A DNA stretch of 64,000 bases from Turbatrix aceti (taxonomy: Eukaryota > Nematoda > Chromadorea > Rhabditida > Panagrolaimidae). Of the stretch, positions 1-9,868 are shown piece by piece. Position 1 is the first letter of the stretch; each line of letters starts with the position of its first letter. The stretch is from NCBI GenBank assembly GCA_963969345.1, contig OZ017770.1:10162180-10226179 (forward strand). Direction: 5' to 3'. Position numbers and translations under genes: made by a program. The notes beneath the pieces are model-generated. The model saw only the letters and a list, made by a program, of their open reading frames with translations, searched no databases and was not told the DNA's origin.

Positions 1-594
1 TTAAATGACGTTAAAAAGTACCACTTTTTGCTGCACAAGCGTATACCCCCGGCACTTTTTTTGTACGGCACTTCCATAACCCTCTCTCCCCTTTCCCATT
101 TCCCAGCGATTCTTTGCCACCCACAGAGGCACACAGCGACCCTCGGTGACAAAATTTGACCTGGGGAAATTTTTTGTACGGCATTTTTCCTCCTCCTTTT
201 CTCCTCTCATCAACAACACTAAATATACGTTTTCTTGTTAATCAAGCTGTGTATTTCGGAGCTCTTATCCATTTATTTTCCCAAGTCGATGAATAACGTG
301 ATCGTAGAACAACATTCAGGCTTGTACGATTACTTCTTCCCAGGTTGAGACTGCGCTGTCATTGTTCAGTCTTTTTTTAAATACTGAACCTTTTTTTTAA
401 TTGTGCTGTCAGTGACAAAATATAAAAAAAAGCGTTTTGAATTTTTTAATATTTGTTGTACCCCCCAGTACGTTTAAACGCGCAGCAGTGTGTCTGGAAA
501 AAATAAAGGACTAGCTGGCTGGCTGGGTGGACAACGACTGACTGAGTGAGTCCCCCATCCATCCATCAAACAGGCAGGAAGTCCCCACTTGCAA

Positions 595-1170
595 ACAGTG
601 TTGTCGGGTTACCCGACCCGAAACCCGACCCGACCCGAACCCGACCTGAAAATCCCGGGTTTCGGGTCGAGTTACCCGAATTTTTCGGGTTCAGGTTCGG
701 GTTCGGATCGGGTAACCCGAATTTTTCGGGTTCGGGTTCGGGTTCGGGTCGGGTAACCCGAAATTTTCGGGTTCGGGTTCGGGTCGGGTTACCCGAAAAT
801 TTCGGATTCGGTTTCGGGTTCGGGTCGGGTTTTCCAAATTTCGGGTTTGAGAACCCGACAATAAAAGTCAAAATGTGAAAAAAAGTTGAAAAAAACCGTT
901 AAACATGTCACAAATTTGCTTCTGAAGACGCAATATTTGTTATATTAGCTTCCACAATGCAAAAATTTAAGTACAATTAAATAAATTTACCGATTTTATG
1001 AAGAAAAAAATTTCGGGTTTCGGGTCGGGTTACCCGAATTTTTCGGGTTCGGGTTCGGGTTCGGGTCGGGTAACCCGAAATTTTCGGGTTCGGGTTCGGG
1101 TCGGGTAACCCGAAATTTTCGGGTTCGGGTTCGGGTTCGGGTTCGGGTCGGGTTACCCGAAAATTTGCAA
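595..1170. mobile_element. CGGGTT-rich MITE, hAT-like, copy 1
   Basis: The left end reads CAGTGTTGTCGGGTT and is followed by runs of CGGGTT and ACCCGA in both orientations around an AT-rich core (about 865-1010). The block interrupts the composite unit at a point where the other copies read CCACTTGCAAAAGTACTG. The flanks CTTGCAAA and GTTGCAAA fit an 8-bp target duplication with one mismatch. The right terminus lacks the ACAACAC end seen in copy 2 and looks truncated. There is no coding capacity beyond simple-repeat translation. Confidence 0.6.
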
Positions 1171-1254
1171 GTTGCAAAAGTACTGTGACTGGCTAGTTAT
1201 AAAAAAAGTCAACATGGCCACTACTCTTTGACAAGAGACATAGACTTGATTTAC

Positions 1255-1368
1255 TAAAAAAATATTTTTGAACTCAGCGGCTTGTTCGAGTTCTTCCAGT
1301 CGTGCAGCACTGCCTAAGTACCTTGCGTTGATGGTGGCGACCTGCAGGAACTTCCTTTGACGCCTCAT
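1255..1368 (-). pseudogene. LINE ORF2 N-terminal fragment (endonuclease start), copy 1
   Basis: The minus strand opens with an ATG and encodes a run whose motif ATINARYLGSAARLEELEQA matches the first beta-strand and helix of the AP-endonuclease (EEP) domain that begins the ORF of CR1/RTE-type non-LTR retrotransposons. Similarity stops after about 37 residues at a TTTTTTTAG junction, so it lacks the catalytic residues and the reverse transcriptase. Copies recur at 10.7, 16.8 and 24.5 kb. The family assignment rests on motif recognition only. Confidence 0.5.
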
Positions 1369-1647
1369 GTAGCTACGTTCACGTCCGCTACGACTTCTGT
1401 GAACGGAGTCTTCACCCTCCCCTTGCTTCTCCCGTTCAGAACGATTTCAGCGCGGTTGCACGCGAGAGCGAAACGAGAATGCGACCGCTCAGCGCGTGCA
1501 GAGAATGAAGACTGATTTTGATAACAATATTAAAACTAATCGTCTTATCAAGCTGTTAAGATTCTTACACAACGTGCATGCGCTGGTGAGTTCAAGCTCC
1601 GATCATCAAAAGTTCGATCATGGGGTGAAAAGGCGAAAACGGGTACC

Positions 1648-2095
1648 ACAATCATGCCAAAACACACTAGTTGGTAGAGTTGAACTCACTTTGTATCACG
1701 AATTCTGCGTTGGTCTTTGCTGCCTTTTACAAGTGGTTATTGCTGATGATTATGTTGCATCAGGCACAGCATGTGCTTTTTGGTCAATAGGGGAGAGGGG
1801 GGGGGGATTTGGTTGATTGTTTCTGCTGCTCAATTTTTGTTCTTACGTTTTACCCGGCGTTTTTTATTTACATATATGTATTTGTTATCCATCACTATTG
1901 TTTTACTCGTATAAATACTTGTTCTGACAGATTATTGTTATGTTCACATCTTCTTTTTGTTATGCCTTTTTGTATCGATTATGTTAAACGTTGATCAACC
2001 GAATTGTTCTCCCAACTAGTGTGTTTTTACATGATTGTGCGCAGCAGTCGATCGTGTCAACTCGGTCGTTTCGGAGTAAAGGTGGTTGTCTATGT
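1648..2095 (-). mobile_element. Foldback element with long terminal inverted repeats, copy 0
   Basis: This is the inverted, one-end-truncated copy of the element described at 12113-12614. The full arm is at 2010-2095. The other arm is cut to about 30 bp at 1648-1675, where it abuts GGTACC-containing unit sequence. A C/G homopolymer (1797-1806) lies in the interior, as in the other copies. It is non-coding. Confidence 0.6.
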
Positions 2096-2562
2096 ATTTC
2101 TTTCAAAATTATTCTGCTGTCTGCGCTTTTTTCGTTAATCTGGTGAAGCCTGCTTTTTTATTTTACCGGATGCATTCAGGTTGATACGTTTGATGCAGCG
2201 CTTTTGTCGAGCTATGATAGCTCACATAAATAACTGTTTGTCTTTTTTTTCTTGCACAAAAGCATGTGTCCGTCTTGCTCATCGTTCCCTATCTTCTTAT
2301 CTTCTTTGTCATCATTTTTTTGCTGTGCGGCAATTTTTTCCTCTATTAGCCAGTCGGTATCTCTATTTTTTTGGTATCTGCCTTTTTGTATCAACGGTGC
2401 CTTGTTTTCTATCATTGAGTCTTTCTATTTGGCAGTCAATTATACCCCTAGTCCGTTAATCCAAGATTTTCCTTTTCCTGGCTCCTGACACAGTGCTTCC
2501 ATTCTTCTTTTGTGAAGTAAAACAGGCAAGCATCGGTACATACCTACTTTGTAGCAATTTTT

Positions 2563-2651
2563 TTGAAACAGCTTTCGCAGTGATGCCATACGGACACTGA
2601 CCTTGGTTTCTGAAATCAGTATCCTATGGCATCATTGGAAAACTGTTTCAA
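2563..2651 (+). repeat. Conserved 89-nt imperfect hairpin, copy 1
   Basis: The arms start TTGAAACAG and end CTGTTTCAA. Over about 37 nt the two arms pair with roughly six mismatches (shared core GATGCCATA / TATGGCATC) around a loop of about 14 nt containing CCTTGGTTTCTG. The same hairpin recurs four more times at almost constant length. The shape is compatible with a small-RNA precursor or with the end of a small foldback element. Confidence 0.6.
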
Positions 2652-5267
2652 CGGAAACAGATTCTTTTCTTTCTATTTGCTTCAAGTTACAGTACATAGC
2701 TTTTAAGTCGAAAGGCTTAAGGAAAGCGACTTCTTGCCTGCCGTAAGTCCGTTGCAAATGTGTCATGCATCCTGCTGCACTTTGTTTTACTGTTTGGCTT
2801 TACTTCTTCCCAGGTCTGAATCTTTTTTTTAACTGTGCTGTCAGTGACAAAGTATAAAAAAAAGCGTTTTTAATTTTTTTATATTTGTTGTACCCCACAG
2901 TACGTTTAAACGCGCATCAGTGTGTGGAAAAAACAAAGGACCAGCTGGCTGGCTGGGTGGACAACGACTGACTGAGTGAGTCCCCCAACCATCCATCAAA
3001 CAAGCAGGATGTCCCTACTTGCAAAAGTGCTGTGACTGGCTAGTTACAAAAAAGTCAATATTGAGCTCAAAGCGAAATAACGTGATCAGTATACATATTA
3101 TACATCTTGTGTTGTCAACGTTTACACAGTGACCCCAGATGACCTGTGACTGCCGGATCCAGTGTATGCTCACAAAAGTGGCCTCAAAGCCTATTGAAGT
3201 CTGTTTAGTGATATTTGAGCTGGATTTTATGTTTGTTTGGTCTAAAAATAATATTTTGCTTGGCTAATTGTGATTACCCGCTCTCATCCCTGAAACGGAC
3301 ACACTGCGAATATTTGCCCCACACTTGAAAAAATTTTGTGACTGTCTAGTTATAAAGTCAAAAAATATAATTTAGTTTTATTCCTATAAAAAGTTAAAAT
3401 ATTAGTGATTTTCTGATTTTGAAGCCTTGGCGCATTTTGTGGCGGGACCACCGTTTGGGTTATCCGCGAACCCACAGCTTCATTCCTGGTATGTTTATTT
3501 CTCTGTTCAATGTAAACTGATTTAACGTAAGAAAAACTATTATAAGATTAGATTTATTATGTTCCCCCTTTGCGTTTGAAAATCCGCCGAATTGGCACGA
3601 ACAAACGTTCTTATTGATCGCTGATTTGTGTAGTATGAAACAATTATTAAAAACACAAAGTTATATATTTATTACTTCTTCAACAAAAACAAACGCCATT
3701 GAGAACGACGAAACTGGTGACTAAGACAAATTTTACATTTTTGAGCTGTTAAACGTGCGAAAACAATTATAACAAATAAAAACAATTAAACTTACGTTGG
3801 GACGCGGCCAAGGGGGTTCCTACGACGGGCTGCCAATCACTGTCGGCAACCATTATGTGGCGAAACATGCGTTGTGACATGTTCATTGTATACGGCTCTG
3901 CTGGTAGTTTGGGCTTTCTCTTCTTTGGTGGCATTGGAAGATAATGACAAACACAATCGGACGGCAATAAACCTGCAAAAACAATCAGTTCACCGAATTC
4001 AACAAAAGAACGCGCAGTTGAATAAATTTTATGGAACACGTCACATGTTTGTGTGTGCTGCGACAAATGTGCTTCTTAGATGTTTTGGCGTTGCCAGAAT
4101 TATTGCTGACAGAAATTAAGATAGGTTGACAAACATCTGCTGTTATTTTTTACTAAAGCATTGACGACTCTCTTCTTTGGCAGAGAAAAAAAACAAACTA
4201 CACTGTGACTTCGGGCACAATAACGATGAGTTTTTTACCTTTGTTTTTAATTTGCGTTTTTTTAGACACGACCCTGTCAACTACCTGGTGAATGATGCCT
4301 TCGGCACAGGATGCAACAAGTGAGCAGTTTACTATGTTGGCCATCAATTATACCCCTAGTTTGTTAATCCAAGATTTTCCTTTTCTTGGCAACCCAACAC
4401 AGCGCTTGAGTCAAATGCGCTTTTTGGATGCAAATTTTTGCCCGCAATTGTTTTTTTTAATTATTTTGTTTTGGCATCTGTACAATTGCGCAGAGTCCGT
4501 AGTCAATTGCATCTGTGGTCATGGCCGAAAAACGGATACAATCGGCCATGACATCAACCTTTCAGGGCCAGGTAGCTGTGTGCTGAAAGCGATGAGTTCA
4601 ATGAGATTAGGTCTTTTACAAACTCGGGACACTAGTTGAAAGCTTTCAATCACTTCACGGGGAGTTCAAGAGTGATTACAAACGTCTGGAATCTGTGATT
4701 GATCGTGATTGTTTTCGGTGTTTGCTTATTCAGATCAGCAAGCGACGAAACTACTATTTTTTCGATGAATTCGTTTTTATTAGCACTTGCGTTTTTTTGG
4801 CTACGATCCTGTCAACGACCTAGTGAATGATGCCTTCGGTGGTCATCAACAACACTAAACATACGTTTTCTTGTAAATTATGATGTTCTCCTGGCTTAAT
4901 GGAACGACCCTTTGTTGCTATTTTTCAACTTTGGCAAATTTTTGGATAACTGTGTATTGCGGAGCTTTTATTCATTTATCTTCCTAAGTTGGTGAATAAC
5001 TAACGAGTTGTCCAATTTTATTTGCACAACAAATAGTGTTAACGGCTTGTTTTACTCTAAATTTTGGTTTAATCCTATTGGGTATGCTTTATTTTCCTAG
5101 TTTTTTTGTTTATTTATTTACCGTCCTTCTCAATGGTGAAGTGCCCCAAGACCCAATTCAAATACTGCCAAATGACGGTGACGTAATGCGAATTTGTCTC
5201 ATGCTTGTCCAAATATTAAAAATAAAGTGTATCAGGGAGTAACCACCAATTTTATTTTCTCAATTTT

Positions 5268-5450
5268 GCAGCATAGAAATGGATCCAAAAGCTTCAGGTC
5301 AACAGGGGCCCTCCTTACATGGTTTTCTAGGTGATATTCGCTTACAACTCCTTGAAAAACCAGTACTGCATTATCACGTAAAACTTTGGCTCCTGACACA
5401 GCGCTTCCATTCTTCTTTTGTAACACTTTTTTTCGCTATAATGTTACTTT
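5268..5450 (+). other. Possible short exon, unrecognised
   Basis: After a TTTTGCAG acceptor-like site, an ATG opens a frame of about 60 codons starting MDPKASGQQGPSLHGFLG. It runs into the 53-bp satellite and stops there. The first 40 residues have a plausible protein composition. No domain is recognised, no downstream exon was found, and the frame may be accidental. Confidence 0.2.
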
Positions 5451-6070
5451 TGATTTAGCAGGCTGAAGTGGAGTAACACTTTTTTTCGCTATAATGTTAC
5501 GTTTGATTTAGCAGGCTGAAGTGGAGTAACACTTTTTTTCGCTATAATGTTACGTTTGATTTAGCAGGCTGAAGTGGAGTAACACTTTTTTTCGCTATAA
5601 TGTTACGTTTGATTTAGCAGGCTGAAGTGGAGTAACACTTTTTTTCGCTATAATGTTACGTTTGATTTAGCAGGCTGAAGTGGAGTAACACTTTTTTTCG
5701 CTATAATGTTACGTTTGATTTAGCAGGCTGAAGTGGAGTAACACTTTTTTTCGCTATAATGTTACGTTTGATTTAGCAGGCTGAAGTGGAGTAACACTTT
5801 TTTTCGCTATAATGTTACGTTTGATTTAGCAGGCTGAAGTAGAGTAACACTTTTTTTCGCTATAATGTTACGTTTGATTTAGCAGGCTGAAGTAGAGTAA
5901 CACTTTTTTTCGCTATAATGTTACGTTTGATTTAGCAGGCTGAATTAGAGTAACACTTTTTTTCGCTATAATGTTACGTGTGATTTAGCAGGCCGAAGTA
6001 GAGTAACACTTTTTTTTGCTATAATGTTACGTTTGATTTAGCAGGCTGAAGTAGAGTAACACTTTTTTTG
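5420..6070 (-). repeat. 53-bp satellite array, copy 0 (about 12 monomers)
   Basis: These are tandem 53-bp monomers in the orientation opposite to the arrays at 13.5, 20.9 and 30.6 kb. Each monomer holds TGATTTAGCAGGCTGAAGT and a GTAACA/TGTTAC inverted repeat. The first seven or so carry GAAGTGGAG and the rest GAAGTAGAG, so a variant has spread through neighbouring monomers. There is no gene here. Confidence 0.95.
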
Positions 6071-6350
6071 CTTTTTTTTTTGAATTTGATTTGTTGATAC
6101 CCCTGAAGCAAACTATTAAGATGGAATTACAGGGATGTCTTTTTTTTTAATTGTGTTGCTTTGGTAATCAGATAACTCTTTTAATTTTCTGTAAAGAAAA
6201 CGGCAATGTTGTTTGACTCGGATAACTGGCTTGCTTTCTGTGTAAATTTTAAAATTCAGAAACAATCCAAATTTCAGATTAATGCATCATAATGTTGTTT
6301 TTTAGGCATGCGCATGCGCATGCGTGTTTTTGATTTTTCTTTTTCTTTTA

Positions 6351-6478
6351 AGTGATACAAATATGAAGAGCTCAAGGAGACCACGTTGACGCGCAACAAG
6401 GATGGACCCATCAAGAAAGTCACCGAACAGCAAGCTGCCAAACTTATTGATACTTTTAACCGGCGATCGCTCCTTCTG
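6351..6478 (+). pseudogene. bMERB-family gene, penultimate exon fragment
   Basis: The frame encodes YKYEELKETTLTRNKDGPI and onward to TFNRRSLLL, followed by a GTGAGT donor. It matches the 3' half of the exon at 39578-39832, but its 5' half is replaced by repeat DNA and the codon matching Leu at the junction is TGA. It lies upstream of, and in phase with, the bMERB exon at 6770. Unlike the 39.8-kb copy it has CGA rather than TGA after the NR motif, so it reads through to the donor. It is a truncated 5' remnant of a broken gene copy. Confidence 0.6.
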
Positions 6479-6517
6479 GTGAGTTTTTTTGAAAAAAATG
6501 TGAATTTTTGTGGCAAC

Positions 6518-6735
6518 CTTCGAAGGTCCCCTACGTACCCTACGTAGACGTCGAAGTCTCTGAAGATAAAAAATCTTTAAAAGATCGAAAAAAGTGTTCT
6601 GGGGTCCTTCGAAGGTCGCCTACGTAGGTCCCCTACGTACCTTACGTAGACGTCGAAGGATTCGAAGATAAAAATAATCTTCAAAGCGTACAGAAAAGTA
6701 TTCTGGGGTCCTTTGAAGGTCCTCTACGCAAGTTG
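6518..6735. repeat. Tandem CCTACGTAGACGTCGAAG repeat inside an intron
   Basis: Two degenerate units of about 105 bp lie here, each built on CCCTACGTAGACGTCGAAG and TTCTGGGGTCCTTCGAAGG. Both motifs contain short palindromes (TACGTA, GACGTC, TTCGAA). The block sits between a GTGAGT donor and a TTTTTTTCCAG acceptor. The same unit recurs in the introns or flanks of every bMERB fragment in the window (7.78-7.9, 10.24-10.46, 39.87-40.35 kb). Confidence 0.75.
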
Positions 6736-6769
6736 ACCACGATGACTTTTTTAAATGTTTTTTTTCCAG

Positions 6770-7759
6770 AATCCGAATTCTCCGGCTCCATAGACCCTTT
6801 CAAAAGAGAATTTCCACACGACGCTCTCCGAGACTACCCAGAAAAACACTCAAGCGGCGTCGTCGTCGTCTTTTCCCGAATTTTTCACCCCGGTGACTTC
6901 CCGACGGACACCAACGACCGATCGTGTGATCACCTACTTTTCACCGTCGTCCAAGAAACCATCCCAACCGACGATTCAGGAAACTCCAAAGTTGACAGCA
7001 GCTAACAACGGTCACGGTAAACATCACATGGCATCGGCGGCTTCTGAATCCCAGAAGGAAGCCGGTCTTTTCGGGCGTCAGGCTAAGATGTCGCGGGCGA
7101 GGAACAGTGATCGACGGGCTACGGTAGCCATTGACCCGGATATGGTCAAGGAAGCCGACGAACACAAAAAACAGCAGAAATCTTTCATTATTTCGGGTCC
7201 TACAACGAAAATTGAAATCATGCCAAATGCTTCTCCGGCTGAATTCCATACCCCTACAACAACCGATGCACGACGCAATAACCGTCGTGCCGAACTTTTG
7301 AAGAGGCGTAAAAATCGTGCCAAGACCCTGACCGATGGCATCAACGCTGCCGATCTGCAGAATGCGCTTGCAGCTCTTGCATCGGCCATCCCGGTCTCGC
7401 CGAGAAATATCAAGCGTGTTCAGAGGTACGCAGAAAAGGTGCTGAAAATGCGGGAGAATGAACGGCATCGCTCGGCTCAGGAAGTTCAGCGTGAACTCGA
7501 CGAAACCGAATCGAGGATCTACGAAGTCAACAGAGTCGGACTGGAGCTTGAAATTCCACTCATCAATCGTCCGAAGGTCCGGTTTACCCTCGAGCAATGG
7601 GTAATCTACGTCCAGGAGCTTTACCAACTTCGGCTACGCAAGGAAGACCTCAACAATCGGGTACAGGAAATTACGCTTGCTGAGAAGCAAAGGGTCCTGC
7701 ACAATGAGCTCATGGAACTCGAGTCTGCCAATGGCGTGCCCAGTGATGGCATATTGAAA
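6770..7759 (+). pseudogene. bMERB-domain (MICAL/EHBP-type) protein, main exon, with nonsense codon
   Basis: An exon of about 330 codons follows a TTTTTTTCCAG acceptor. The opening NPNSPAP is followed by an in-frame TAG (6791-6793) where the 39.6-kb relative has AAG. The frame is then open to 7759. A Ser/Thr- and Lys/Arg-rich stretch leads into a long helical region: EVQRELDETESRIYEVNR, then LEQWVIYVQELYQLRLRKED, then LHNELMELES. That spacing fits the first two helices of the bMERB (DUF3585) domain, which binds Rab8/10/35-family GTPases in MICAL, MICAL-like and EHBP1 proteins. The third helix is not here but on the opposite strand at 9869-10147. The exon is very probably a disrupted copy. A start at one of the internal ATGs cannot be excluded. 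Confidence 0.6.
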
Positions 7760-8208
7760 GTTGGTTTTTTGGGGTGAAAAGGCGAAAAGGTCTCCTACGT
7801 ACCCTACGTAGACGTCGAAGGCTTCGAAGAAACAAAAATAATGGAGAAGCTATTTCAACGTTTCTTGGTAACTTTTTAAAGGTCTTTTACGTACCCTACG
7901 TAGGTAACCCAACCAAATCAACAACCCTAACCAATTCACACTTACCCGACGACAACACAGCAATTTTTCTTTCCGCATAGCGTACAAATATCTATTTTTT
8001 AAATGAGCTTATTTTTGTTTTTTGATTTGTTTGTCGTGTAACGGTTATACTTACTTACTGAATTTGAAAAGAAATCGAATTTTGCAACCGCTTTACAGTT
8101 GGTGAATCAGCTTCTGTAAAACCGTGAACCATCATGAATCATTACGTCGGCAATGATTCATGTTGTTGCGCGTGCATATACCAGCGCCCCAACTGAGGAA
8201 GAGAATAC

Positions 8209-8281
8209 GTTGGTGTAGCTCAGTGGTTAGAGCAAGCGCCCGGATAGCGACCAGTCGTGGGTTCAAGTCCCACCACCGACC
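8209..8281 (+). tRNA. tRNA-like sequence 1 (probable pseudo-tRNA or SINE head)
   Basis: The sequence can be laid out as a 73-nt tRNA. The acceptor GTTGGTG pairs with CACCGAC, the D arm is GCTC/GAGC, and the T arm is GTGGG-TTCAAGT-CCCAC. The internal Pol III boxes A (TAGCTCAGTGG) and B (GGTTCAAGTCC) are intact. The anticodon arm is poor: only three of five pairs form and position 33 is C instead of the invariant U (loop CCGGATA, nominal anticodon GGA). That argues against a working tRNA and for a tRNA-derived repeat. Four more copies lie nearby. Confidence 0.5.
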
Positions 8282-8394
8282 AACCTTTTCCTCGATAACA
8301 AAGTCAGACCGTTAAATGTTTTTACATCTGATCTATAACAATCTGATATTGTTGCGCGTGCATATACCAGCGCCCCAACTGAGGAGGAGAACAC

Positions 8395-8467
8395 GTTGGT
8401 GTAGCTCAGTGGTTAGAGCAAGCGCCCGGATAGCGACCAGTTGGGGGTTCAAGTCCCACCGCCGACC
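8395..8467 (+). tRNA. tRNA-like sequence 2 (probable pseudo-tRNA)
   Basis: This is a tandem copy of sequence 1 with the same 50-bp leader (GCGCGTGCATATACCAGCGC). The T stem is damaged (GGGGG against CCCAC) and the anticodon arm is equally poor. The A and B boxes are intact. Confidence 0.45.
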
Positions 8468-8529
8468 AGCCTTTTCCTCGGTAACAATGTCTGACAGTTA
8501 AATGTTTTTACATCTGATCTATGACGCTT

Positions 8530-9070
8530 ACTTTTGAAAAATAAGCAAAACGCTTATTTTTGAAAACGCTTATTCAAAAATAAGCGAAACGCTTATTTAG
8601 CAAAACGCTTATTCAAAAATAAGCGAAACGCTTATTTTTAAAAAATAAGCGGGACGCTTATTTTAACATTGTACAATTCAAAAAAATAAGCGAAACGCTT
8701 ATTTAGCAAAACGCTTATTCAAAAATAAGCGAAACGCTTATTTAGCAAAACGCTTATTTTTAAAAAATAAGCGGGACGCTTATTTAGCAAAACGCTTCAT
8801 TCAAAAATAAGCGAAACGCTTATTTAGCAAAACGCTTATTCAAAAATAAGCGAAACGCTTATTTAGCAAAACGCTTATTTTTAAAAAATAAGCGGGACGC
8901 TTATTTTAACATTGTACAATTCAAAAAAATAAGCGAAACGCTTATTTAGCAAAACGCTTATTCAAAAATAAGCAAAACGCTTATTTAGCAAAACGCTTAT
9001 TTTTTAAAAATAAGCGGGATGCTTATTTTTAAAAAATAAGTGTTTCGCTTATTTTTTAAAAATAAGCGTC
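8530..9070. repeat. ATAAGCG/CGCTTAT palindromic repeat core
   Basis: About 25 irregular copies of the near-palindrome AAATAAGCGAAACGCTTATT are arranged in higher-order blocks of roughly 120-200 bp, with TTAACATTGTACAATTC occurring twice. It forms the centre of the 7.8-10.5 kb palindrome. No gene. Confidence 0.9.
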
Positions 9071-9127
9071 ACAGATCAGATGTATAAAAAGAATTTACGG
9101 TCTGACATTGTTACCGAGGAAAAGGTT

Positions 9128-9200
9128 GGTCGGTGATGAGACTTGAACCCACGACTGGTCGCTATCCGGGCGCTTGCTCTAACCACTGAGCTACACCAAC
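9128..9200 (-). tRNA. tRNA-like sequence 3 (probable pseudo-tRNA)
   Basis: This is the inverted counterpart of sequence 2 across the palindrome centre. It keeps the acceptor stem ends, D arm and B box, and shares the C33 anomaly. The T stem has a mismatch (GATGAGACTTGAACCC on the plus strand). Confidence 0.45.
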
Positions 9201-9313
9201 GTGTTCTCTTCCTCAGTTGGGGCGCTGGTATATGCACGCGCAATAAGATCAGATTGTCATAGATCAGATGTAAAAAAATTTAAAGGTCTGACATTGTTAC
9301 CGAGGAAAAGATT

Positions 9314-9386
9314 GGTCGGTGGTAGGACAAGAACCCACGACTAGTCGCTATCCGGGATCTTGCTCTAACCACTGAGCTACACCAAC
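9314..9386 (-). tRNA. tRNA-like sequence 4, degenerate
   Basis: This inverted copy has a shortened anticodon region (GGGATCTTGCTC) and a T-loop change (ACAAGAACCC). It is clearly decayed. Confidence 0.35.
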
Positions 9387-9489
9387 GTATCAGTTGGGCG
9401 CTGGTATATGCACGCGCAACAAGATCAGATTGTCATAGATCAGATGTAAAAACATTTAACGGTCTGACATTGTTACCGAGGAAAAGGTT

Positions 9490-9562
9490 GGCCGGTGGTG
9501 GGACTTGAACCCACGACTAGTCGCTCTCCGGGCGCTTGCTCTAACCACTGAGCTACACCAAC
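9490..9562 (-). tRNA. tRNA-like sequence 5 (probable pseudo-tRNA)
   Basis: This inverted copy is the counterpart of sequence 1. The acceptor and T stem are intact, the anticodon arm is weak, and position 33 is C. It is followed by the same leader sequence in reverse. Confidence 0.45.
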
Positions 9563-9868
9563 GTATTCACTTCCTCAGTTAGGGCGCTGGTATATGCACG
9601 CGCAACAACATGAATCATTGCCGACGTAATGATTCATGATGGTTCACGGTTTTACAGAAGCTGATTCACCAACTGTAAAGCGGTTGCGAAATTCGATTTC
9701 TTTTCAAATTCAGTAAGTAAGTATAATCGTTACACGACAAACAAATCAAAAAACAAAAATAAGCTCATTTAAAAAATAGATATTTGTATGCTATGTGGAA
9801 AGAAAAATTGCTGTGTTGTCGTCGGGTAAGTGTGAATTGGTTAGGGTTGTTGATTTGGTTGGGTTACG

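Larger units (their letters stand above)
1..6345 (-). repeat. Inverted copy of the composite repeat unit
   Basis: Read on the minus strand, this block follows the same order as about 13.0-17.6 kb: a CATGCG run, the 53-bp satellite, the hairpin, the foldback element, the LINE endonuclease fragment, then a tail ending at position 1. It is therefore an inverted copy of the tandem units at 10.45-31 kb. Positions 220-545 hold unit sequence with no gene. Positions 2652-5419 hold unit sequence plus AT-rich DNA not seen in the other copies (about 3.4-5.2 kb), in which I see no convincing gene. Confidence 0.75.
7770..8550. repeat. Left arm of the 7.8-10.5 kb palindrome
   Basis: The sequence from about 7904 to 8550 is the reverse complement of about 9055-9868 with few differences, including the block reading GACGACAACACAGCAATTTT. 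Positions 7770-7903 match 10320-10480 inverted. The left arm lacks the terminal bMERB exon that the right arm carries. Apart from two tRNA-like sequences I see no gene. Confidence 0.85.

Noticed and set aside
566..871. Long open frames in the CGGGTT blocks with PNPNPK-like protein
   Set aside because: They are open on both strands only because the hexamer-like repeat has few stops. Composition follows the DNA repeat, so they are not genes.
2181..2488. Phe/Ser/Leu-rich frames around 2.2-2.5 kb and their copies at 11.8, 15.8, 19.2, 23.5 and 28.9 kb
   Set aside because: They translate a T-rich repeat shared by all composite units, with frame breaks differing between copies and no selection on the frame.
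5420..6070. CRISPR-like regular array
   Set aside because: Monomers are contiguous 53-bp repeats without unique spacers and the context is eukaryotic, so this is a satellite.
8209..8281. Functional serine tRNA (anticodon GGA)
   Set aside because: C33, a three-pair anticodon stem and the lack of a long variable arm are incompatible with a eukaryotic tRNA-Ser.
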